DNA from: Volutella citrinella
Lineage: Eukaryota; Ascomycota; Sordariomycetes; Hypocreales; Nectriaceae
Assembly: GCA_034401135.1 (NCBI GenBank)
Contig: JAWZSP010000008.1
Span: 682,001-746,000, forward strand
Length of the DNA stretch: 64,000 nt
Direction of reading: 5' to 3'
In this document: positions 57,210 to 64,000 of the stretch, piece by piece
Layout: each line of letters opens with the position of its first letter
How positions within the stretch are numbered: the stretch's first letter is position 1
Translations under genes and position numbers: made by a program
The notes under the pieces: model-generated
What the model saw: only the letters and a program-made list of their open reading frames with translations
Told to the model about the DNA's origin: nothing
Database searches by the model: none

Positions 57210-59301
57210 ATGCCGCAGCCACGTAGACGTGACCGTTCGTTTACTGTAAGCAAGCGAGCACTTGATGAGACATCTAAACCTTTGAGGAGGTCCACCAGCC
57301 GGGCTGCTGGCCATGTTCTAGACAAGACGTGCAGCAAGGGACCGGGAGGGTTCTCCACCCCCCGGCATCGCAGCCCGGGAGAGCTTTGGATGAGACAAAG
57401 GGCGAGGCTAACGCAGATCTGGTGCGACTCGGTAGGGCTGTTGGAAGTGCCGGGCTAGGAAAATAAAGGTATGCGGCTGCCGAACCAGATTCACTTCGTC
57501 GTCTGCCGGTGACTGACAGCTGGTATTACAGTGCGATGAAGGAAAACCGGGCTGTCTGGCCTGCCAGCGCCACGGTGTCGAGTGCCCCGGATACGCCGCT
57601 CGGCTGGTATGGGTGGAGGGAAACAACGGCCAGGCGGCGCTGTCCAAGGGTCGGCGTGCCCTTGACTCAGGTGCGCATACACTTTATCCAGTCTTAGTTT
57701 TATGCTGACGGAAGATTGCCAATGCAGATGCAACGTGGAAGGGCTTCGAGGTCCTGCCGTCGGACTTGGTCGACCTCCTCATCGCCCAGTGCGACCAGCA
57801 CGGCCAGAGCCTCGACCCACGCTCTGTCGCCTGCTGGACCGCAACACCCAACCACAACCCTTTTGCCGCCTTCACCACCTCCTCTCACAGCGACACCGGC
57901 ACGGGTCCGGTCGGGCCTCGAATCGCCCAACTGACACACCTCATCCCCTCCCCCTCACCCGTCCAGGCCTTCCCCGACCTGACCCCGGAGGACAAGTTCC
58001 TGTTTGAGCACTATGTGAACCACGTCGCCGTCATGATGCTGCCCTACGACCATCCCCGGAATCCCTGGAAGACACACTACCCTTCTACCGCTCTGGGCCT
58101 GCTGAGGTCCAAGCAGAAGGTCTTGTTCCACTCGATATTGGCCCACTCTGCCTTCAACCTAGCACAGCTGCGCGGCACCGATGAGTCAATGATGCGAGTG
58201 GCATCGAGGCACTATGGTACGGCAATCAAGGAGCTCCTGACCGACATGGGCAAGGACGACCTCGACTTCCCAGCAGCCATTGCCTCCATCATGACTCTAC
58301 TCTTCACAGAGGTGTGTACGCGAGGGAGCGAGGGACCCCTGTGCGAGGGTGTCGCGATGCTGACTGGCCTGCAGCTGTACAGCGGATCCCCCAAGCGATG
58401 GAGACATCACTTTCAAGGGGCCTGGGCCCTGCTCTACAATCACTGCGGCTCAAAGCCGTGGAAGTCCAACGACCTTACCTACGTGTCGCTGCAGAGCCTC
58501 AACATCATCAAGATCATCGGGGACACGTCTAAGGGCACGCGCCAGATCCTCCAGGACGAGGGCATGGAGTCGGACGTGATGGATGTGACGGCCATGGACT
58601 CGATCTTGTCCACGCCCGAGTTTGGCTTCACGATTGGGGCCCCGCGCAGCATCCTTGACTCGATTGCGGCCATCACCGAGTTCCGCAACAATGAGGACGC
58701 AGATAGGTCCGAGGGGGAGGCTGACCGGCTGGTCGGCGCTGTGCTAGAGACTCTCAACGGCTATTCGCAGCCGGCGCAGCAGTCTACGACGCTTGAGGCT
58801 CTAACGGAGGGGATGGCTATTGAGGACGAGGACGGAGACCAGAACCCAATGCGCATGCGTAGTTCGGAAGACCCAGAGGCCGCGGCCAGGGAACCACCCG
58901 AGGCGGCGAGCCAAAGAGCCGCTTTTGTGCACGCAACCTACATCTACCTGTACCGTACAGTGCTTAACGTAGTGCCCGACGTAGTGCGCTCGCACGTCAC
59001 CAAGACATTTGAGCACGTCGCGGCCTTCTTCAGGCACAGCAGCGGCAACTTCTCCGTCTGGCCGGCCTTCATCGCCGCCGTCGAGGCTACGGCCGACGAG
59101 GACCTGCGGGCGGCGCGCGAGTGGCTCGACCGCGCGACCACGTTTGGCATCGGAAGCCGCGACCTGATGCGCATGGTGCTCGAGGACGTGTGGCGGCGGC
59201 GCGATGCGGCAGCGGCCCAGTCAGGTGTCGGCAGGGGCCAGGTCGTGGTGGACTGGCGAGATGTGATGCAGGAGCTGGGCGGCGACGTGCTGCTGATCTG
59301 A
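57210..59301 (+). CDS. Zn2Cys6 regulator with Fungal_trans_2 domain
   Basis: Four exons, join(57210..57245, 57436..57468, 57532..57670, 57728..59301), 593 aa. The zinc cluster is pieced together from three exons: MPQPRRRDRSFT (exon 1), GCWKCRARKIK (a 33-nt exon 2), CDEGKPGCLACQRHGVECPG (exon 3). This gives the classic six-Cys pattern with the SFTGCWKCRARKIKCD opening typical of the PF11951 family (ArgR2/Pro1-like). Exon 4 carries that family's helical region: FEVLPSDLVDLLI, FEHYVNHVAVMMLPYDHPRN, LFHSILAHSAFNLAQLRG, HYGTAIKELL, and a C-terminal FGIGSRDLMRMVLEDVW. Nuclear regulator by family. It lies 770 bp upstream of the hydratase-ligase gene on the same strand and may control it. The first intron (190 bp) is long and its placement rests on the zinc-cluster match. 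Confidence 0.9.
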
Positions 59302-60067
59302 GCTGGCCTAGTCCGGGTCGGGGTGTGTGAGTCCATCCACACGACGTCTTTGAGCAGAAAGCCAAGTTGGAGCTGAGCAAGCAAAAGAGTCGAGGGCGAT
59401 TGGACTATGGATGGGGGTTCTCGTCGAAACGCAGTAGCACTGCCTGCAGCAGGGGAATGGGAATGATGCATACAGCATATCCTTGCGACAAACACGAGAT
59501 CCCTAGTTCGTCACATGTGGCATGGTGAAGCGAGGCTTGGCTTTGCATGCATACATAGGTGGATGCTACGTGCAGTGGTTTATCTCGGGATCAGCCAGCT
59601 GGTCTGAAGCAACCGCCAGTGAAGTGTGTCCGCCGAGCCCCCTTGGAGAAGTAGCTCGACACGGTGACAGTGTTGTCTTGAATGTATGCATCTGGTGCGG
59701 GGAGACTGACAGGACATGCGAACTAGTCTCGGCATCAGTTGCCCTCGACGCTTCTTTCGGCATAGGATGGAGGCTATCACCAGAGCCGACCGAGCTAAAC
59801 CTAGCTAGGCCACATGCTAGTTGTTACGCAAGGTTGCCCCCCCCCGATAGTGTTAATCTGCACTTCTTATAGGCGAGCGTTACGAGACTTATCATGAACT
59901 GCAGAGCAAGGGCGCGGCCGGTTATTGGCCACGGTCAGCGTCGGTTCCGCTGCCAGACTTCTCCGGCCTTTAAGAGACCCATCTCCTCGAGAAAACGGCT
60001 AGAGCAGTGGAAACTCGGCCGTATCTTCTCAAACCCCCTCGTTATTCTTCTTTCTCCTGAGTTCACA
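59302..60067. promoter_or_regulatory. Promoter region of the hydratase-ligase gene
   Basis: The frame of the next gene is open back to about 59894 with an upstream ATG. That extension (basic, Arg-rich, lacking relatives I recognise) is treated as leader. No CCTCGG element seen. Confidence 0.35.
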
Positions 60068-62467
60068 ATGATTGAAGACACAGTCCTGGTTGAGCAGATC
60101 GCCAACGGCATCGTCAAGATCACCCTGAACCGCCCACAGTCCCTCAACGCACTCAACGTCGACCTGCTGAACAACCTCGCGAGAGCTCTACAGCAAGCAT
60201 CTGATGCCCGAGTCATCATCCTAGAGGGCGCCGGCGACCGCTCCTTCTGCGCCGGCGAGGACCTCAAGCAGACACTGGCCCCGAAGACGGGTTCAGCCGC
60301 GGAGCTGCGCCAGGCCCTGTACAAACTGCAAGACCTGACCCGTCTCACCGCTTCGTCCAGCGCCATCGTCATTTCTGCGGTCCAGGGATTCGCGGTCGGC
60401 GGCGGTGCTGAGATCGCCCTGGCCGCCGACTTGGTCATTGGCGGCCCCGATGCTCGCTTCAGGTTCCCCGAGGTCCCCATCGGACACGCGGCAACGGGCG
60501 GCATCACCCTGCGCCTGACGCACCTGGTTGGGCTGCTAAAGGCGAAGCAGCTGCTTCTCACGGGGAGATGGGTCGCGGCCGAGGAGGCGCTGGCCATGGG
60601 GCTGCTCACCGAGATCAATGGGGACCCGAAGCTGCGTGCCGTGGAGTTGGCCCTCGAGCTGGCCAAGCTGCCATCCGTATCGCTGTCAGCCTCAAAGTCT
60701 TCACTCGAGCGATCTGTTTTTGTGAACATGGAGGCTTCGCTGCAAGACGAAGTGAACGTGGCAAGCTACTGCTTCGCCCAGAGCGATGCTGCCAGGGCAT
60801 TTACTGAATTTGCGAGCCGCAAGGACAGGCAGAAAGGAAACTCTCCTGGCATCGATGAGGCGTCTGACATTGCGTTTCCTGCTTCTTCCAACTCTCGTAT
60901 TGCGACAAACTCCTCCGCAATCAGGGACATAAACACGGCGTTTGAGACTGCCGCTCGCAACTTTCCGAATAAGACATTTCTCCGGTTTGGCGGGCTTGAC
61001 ACCACGTTCCGAGACTTTCACATCGGCTTGGGCAAGGTTGCCGGCGGCCTCAGACACTTGGGCATCGAATCGGGCGACAGAGTACTAGTTATGATGCGAA
61101 ATAGCTCCCAGATGGTGTACTCGTGGCTCGCCGTCAACAGACTCGGGGCAATTTGGGTGCCAGTGAACCCGGAGCTCAAGTCAAGGACGCTGAGGCATGT
61201 CATCCAGGCCGCCCATCCGAAACTAGCCGTTGTCGACCAAGCGTTGTGGCCTGAGTTCCGGTCGTTGAATGTGATGGATGAGGCCTCCGTCATCACTAAC
61301 GGCGACGTACCAGGCATGCGAAGCTTCGCCACCCTTTTCGACACCGGGACGACGGTGCTTAAGCATGTCCCAGTAACCCCCAGCACCACGGCGGCGTTCC
61401 TGTATACCAGCGGCACCACGGGAAAGTCCAAGCCGTGTATCCTATCCCATGAGTATTTCATCCTTCAAGCCCGGGAGCTCATCAAGGGCTGCGGATTGCA
61501 TGGCGATGATGTGCTCTACTGCCCATTCCCGCTCTTCCACGCCGATGCCACTGCTCTAACCACCATACCAGCTATTCTACTGGGTGCAGTAGCCGCAATA
61601 TCCGTCCGATTCAGCGCTCGCCGGTTTTGGGATGAGATACGGGACACAAAGGCGACGGTGTATGACTTCATGGGCGCCACTCTGGCCTTGACTTACAAGC
61701 AGCCGCCCTCTCCGCGAGACCGCGAGCACAGTGTCCGCCTGGCCTGGGGCGTTCCCATGCCACAGTTCTCAAAGGACTATGAGGAACGGTTTGGGCACCG
61801 CCTGGTCACCCTCTACGGGAGTGTTGAAGCCAGCATCCCCATCTTTCAGGATCTCAGCCGGCCGCTGCCACCCGGTTCATGCGGGAGACTGAGCGAAGGA
61901 TATCAGCTTCGGATCGCAAATGTCATGGGCGATGAACTGCCGCCCAACACGGCTGGTCAGTTGTTGCTGCGAAGCGACATACCAAATGCCTTTTTCGACG
62001 GATACTTTAACGACTCGTCCAACACAATGCACGCCCTCAAGGGACTATGGTTTCAGACGGGAGATATCGCCAAGGTGGATGAGCAGGGCAATGTGTACTT
62101 CATTGGCAGGATCAAGGACATGATTCGTCGCCGAGGAGAGAATGTGAATGCGTCCGAGGTTGAAGACGAGTTTCTGCAGCACCCAGATGTGGTTATCGCG
62201 GCCGCGTACGGCGTCCCCTCGGAGCTTGGCTCGGGGACGGAGGAGGATGTCAAGGTGGCCGTGCAGCTGCAGCCCTCGAGCACCATCAGCGAGGCCGAGC
62301 TGTGGAGCTGGGCTGCTCGGCACATGGCCAAGTTTCAAGTGCCGAGCATTATCGAGTTTGTCAGCGAGATCAAGAATACTCCGACGGGGAAGTTGGAGAA
62401 GGGAGGCTTGACGTCCCAGGGAGGGGTGAGATTCGACCATAGGACATTGGGGAAGTCAATGTTGTGA
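60068..62467 (+). CDS. Enoyl-CoA hydratase/acyl-CoA ligase fusion
   Basis: Single exon, 799 aa from MIEDTVLVEQ. An upstream in-frame ATG at 59894 would add 58 basic residues. Residues 1-255 are a crotonase: NRPQSLNALN, SFCAGEDLK for the oxyanion hole, GGGAEIALAAD with E115 and FPEVPIGH with E135, the two Glu positions (20 apart) needed for hydratase chemistry. Residues about 285-799 are an AMP-forming acyl-CoA ligase: the phosphate loop FLYTSGTTGKSKP (444-456), GSVEASIP, TGDIAKVDEQGNVYFIGRIK, RRRGENVNASEVED, and the C-terminal catalytic Lys K775 in NTPTGKLEKGG. Each half most resembles the bacterial CaiD and CaiC types acting on carnitine/crotonobetaine, suggesting one protein that activates an unsaturated acid and hydrates it. 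C-terminus SML, a weak PTS1-like end. Absence of introns in 2.4 kb contrasts with most neighbours. Confidence 0.93.
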   Translation: MIEDTVLVEQIANGIVKITLNRPQSLNALNVDLLNNLARALQQASDARVIILEGAGDRSFCAGEDLKQTLAPKTGSAAELRQALYKLQDLTRLTASSSAIVISAVQGFAVGGGAEIALAADLVIGGPDARFRFPEVPIGHAATGGITLRLTHLVGLLKAKQLLLTGRWVAAEEALAMGLLTEINGDPKLRAVELALELAKLPSVSLSASKSSLERSVFVNMEASLQDEVNVASYCFAQSDAARAFTEFASRKDRQKGNSPGIDEASDIAFPASSNSRIATNSSAIRDINTAFETAARNFPNKTFLRFGGLDTTFRDFHIGLGKVAGGLRHLGIESGDRVLVMMRNSSQMVYSWLAVNRLGAIWVPVNPELKSRTLRHVIQAAHPKLAVVDQALWPEFRSLNVMDEASVITNGDVPGMRSFATLFDTGTTVLKHVPVTPSTTAAFLYTSGTTGKSKPCILSHEYFILQARELIKGCGLHGDDVLYCPFPLFHADATALTTIPAILLGAVAAISVRFSARRFWDEIRDTKATVYDFMGATLALTYKQPPSPRDREHSVRLAWGVPMPQFSKDYEERFGHRLVTLYGSVEASIPIFQDLSRPLPPGSCGRLSEGYQLRIANVMGDELPPNTAGQLLLRSDIPNAFFDGYFNDSSNTMHALKGLWFQTGDIAKVDEQGNVYFIGRIKDMIRRRGENVNASEVEDEFLQHPDVVIAAAYGVPSELGSGTEEDVKVAVQLQPSSTISEAELWSWAARHMAKFQVPSIIEFVSEIKNTPTGKLEKGGLTSQGGVRFDHRTLGKSML

Positions 62468-62696
62468 AGTATATGAAGAGGGAAAATAATAATCAGACTC
62501 GATATGATTACCATTCACAATTATGTGTAAGATGAACGCTAAACTGCAAAGTACAGACGCTGAGCAGTGACAGACAACTTCGCACGTAGAGCATCTGGAA
62601 GGCTCAGCAATGTGTCATCTCCCCATGTCCGATTGTTCTCGATAGCCCGCAAGTACTGATGCCTCAGAATCGTGGGCAACATCGTAATGTCCAAAA

Positions 62697-63794
62697 TTAA
62701 ACCTCAAGCATTCGCTTCACACATCCAGGCTCAATGGCATCAAGTTCCTTGGCGACAATAGACCACATCTTGGCGCCAGCATCCGCCGTAATCCAAGGGG
62801 GGATCTGCGACCTAGCACTTGGGCATTAGCATCACACCAGGAGCTTCAGTCGTGTTGGTTGACTTACTCTGCGTTCTCGCACGACTCCAGCAGACAGCCA
62901 TGAGTCGACTCGTCCACCGCGAGACCATGCAGCAAGGTGCGACTGCCATCCTCGGCTGTCCGACCATGATCGGCGTGCATCTTGGCCAGATTTTCGCGGA
63001 AATCGGGCGGGGCGTTGCGAGCGAGCTCCGTCTTGCAGAGGCCGGGGCATATCAGGTTGGTAACAACGCGGGTTCGAGAGACGGGGAGAAGCGCTGACAG
63101 ATGGCGGCCGGCCAGGATCTCCATGAGCTTGGTGAGCGGATAGCTGCGAGTATGTCAGAGTGGTGCCTCCGACGTAGGGGGGCCTGGGGCAGACGGGCTC
63201 TGTGACTTACGAGGGAAAGATGAGCTTGTCATCCGTGTCAAGCAGTCCGATGGGGTCATGCTGGATACTTTCCCACAGCTTCTCCATCTCGAAGCTGGCT
63301 CGGCTGGTTACAATGGCGACGTGGCCTAGACTGCCAGTCTTGTGCGCGGATGCGCTCATCTGGGGAAAGAGGAGAGCCTCGAGCAGAAACGTGCTCGTTA
63401 CATTGACGGTGAAAGCCAGAAGGTGGCCTTCTGCCTCCGCCCGCTCCGCGATGGCTACCGCTGCGTTCTCAATGAGTCCGTCCAGCCGCTCGAGCTCTGT
63501 CGCAGCTCGAGCAGCAAACGCCTTGACTGATGAATAGCTGGCCAGGTCCAGCTGCCATACCTCGGCTACTCCTTTCCTCCCGGTCTCTTCATCGATTTTT
63601 GCTCTGGCAGTCTCTCCCTTGGCAACGTCTCTTACTCCGAGGATGACTTTGGACGCGTCGGCGGCTACTAGGTGTTTTGCAGCCTCGTAGCCGAGTCCGG
63701 TGTTGGCACCGGTCACAATGTAGACCTTGGAGGAGCAGGTCTCGGACGAGATGAGAAGCGGCAGGCCAATCTTTTGCTTTGATGCGTCTGCCAT
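62697..63794 (-). CDS. Short-chain dehydrogenase/reductase
   Basis: Three exons, complement(62697..62811, 62868..63143, 63211..63794), 324 aa. NAD(P)-dependent oxidoreductase with a Rossmann fold: the cofactor loop TGANTGLG (about 29-36), NAA in LIENAAVAI, the catalytic Ser in VTSRAS, and the YPLTK motif supplying Tyr and Lys, which is split by the first intron. LICPGL follows the active site, as in the retinol dehydrogenase/WW-oxidoreductase-like SDRs common in fungal metabolite clusters. The 67-bp and 56-bp introns have canonical borders. It is convergent with the hydratase-ligase gene, the ends being 229 bp apart. Substrate unknown. Confidence 0.94.
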
Positions 63795-64000
63795 TGTTAA
63801 TTTCTGGTTATCCGGCTATGGATGGGAAAAGGGGTTGTGAGCTGAGAATATGGTACTCGAGATAGATGAGTGTCCTGTTTAGTATGCTTCACAGCCATCA
63901 TCGATATTCACCAGGTGTGTATATATTCCCCCTTCGGAGTTTTTACCTTCTCCACGGCCCCGATCATCATCCCGATCATTGTGCAAGTATCCACGGCCAT
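63795..64000. promoter_or_regulatory. Upstream region of the dehydrogenase
   Basis: Window end. On the minus strand this is the start of the SDR promoter. A GTATATATTC (TATA-like) stretch at about 63918 lies roughly 120 bases upstream of its ATG. Confidence 0.35.

Noticed and set aside
59894..60067. 58-residue N-terminal extension of the hydratase-ligase
   Set aside because: Arg-rich and unlike any crotonase N-terminus. The internal ATG at 60068 starts exactly at the domain, so the extension is more likely leader sequence.
1..64000. CRISPR arrays, bacterial operons, ribosome-binding sites, phage or IS elements
   Set aside because: The window is eukaryotic (spliceosomal introns throughout). 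No regularly spaced repeats or transposase genes were found.

Overview
The window is genomic DNA of a filamentous ascomycete, most likely a Sordariomycete and plausibly Hypocreales. The evidence is short introns (mostly 45-100 bp) with GT...CTAAC/CTGAC...AG signals, typical mould families (GPI-anchored GH17 glucanase, type I metacaspase, LITAF-like zinc ribbon, DUF3632, Zn2Cys6 and C2H2 'fungal_trans' regulators), and single-gene transcription units separated by 0.5-3 kb. Exon joins were built by hand from splice signals and reading frame, and every multi-exon model below keeps frame from start to stop. Genus and species cannot be read from the sequence.

Part A, 1-25 kb (housekeeping or cell-surface genes, wide spacing): an Fta2-like kinase-fold protein (-), an unrecognised 299-aa protein (+), a metacaspase (-), a WW-domain/glycine-zipper low-complexity protein (+), a LURP-one-related protein (-), an alpha-glucoside type sugar porter (+), a secreted GH17 beta-1,3-glucanase (+) and a LITAF-like membrane zinc ribbon (-). 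Intergenic gaps of 2-3 kb hold no gene I can support.

Part B, 25-44 kb (denser, metabolic): a Dal5/Tna1-type anion symporter (-), a cytochrome P450 (-), a mitochondrial oxodicarboxylate carrier with micro-exons (-), a C2H2 + fungal_trans regulator (-), a Fat1-type acyl-CoA synthetase ending in the PTS1 tripeptide AKL (-), a 3-ketoacyl-CoA thiolase with an N-terminal PTS2 nonapeptide (+), and a Zn2Cys6 regulator (+). The synthetase and thiolase are divergent over a 375-bp shared promoter that contains CCTCGG, the core element bound by fatty-acid regulators of the FarA/FarB/Ctf1 type. I read this as a peroxisomal acyl-activation/thiolysis module with local regulators. The P450, carrier and symporter may or may not belong to it.

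Part C, 44-52 kb: a tRNA-Val(AAC), an F-box protein, a DUF3632 protein and a disordered/coiled-coil protein.

Part D, 52-64 kb: a PaxM-type FAD monooxygenase fused to a roughly 360-residue polytopic membrane half (-), a Zn2Cys6/Fungal_trans_2 regulator (+), a single-exon fusion of enoyl-CoA hydratase and acyl-CoA ligase (+), and a short-chain dehydrogenase (-). These look like a small accessory or specialised-metabolism locus. The two fusion proteins and the PTS1/PTS2 gene pair are the most interesting items in the window.
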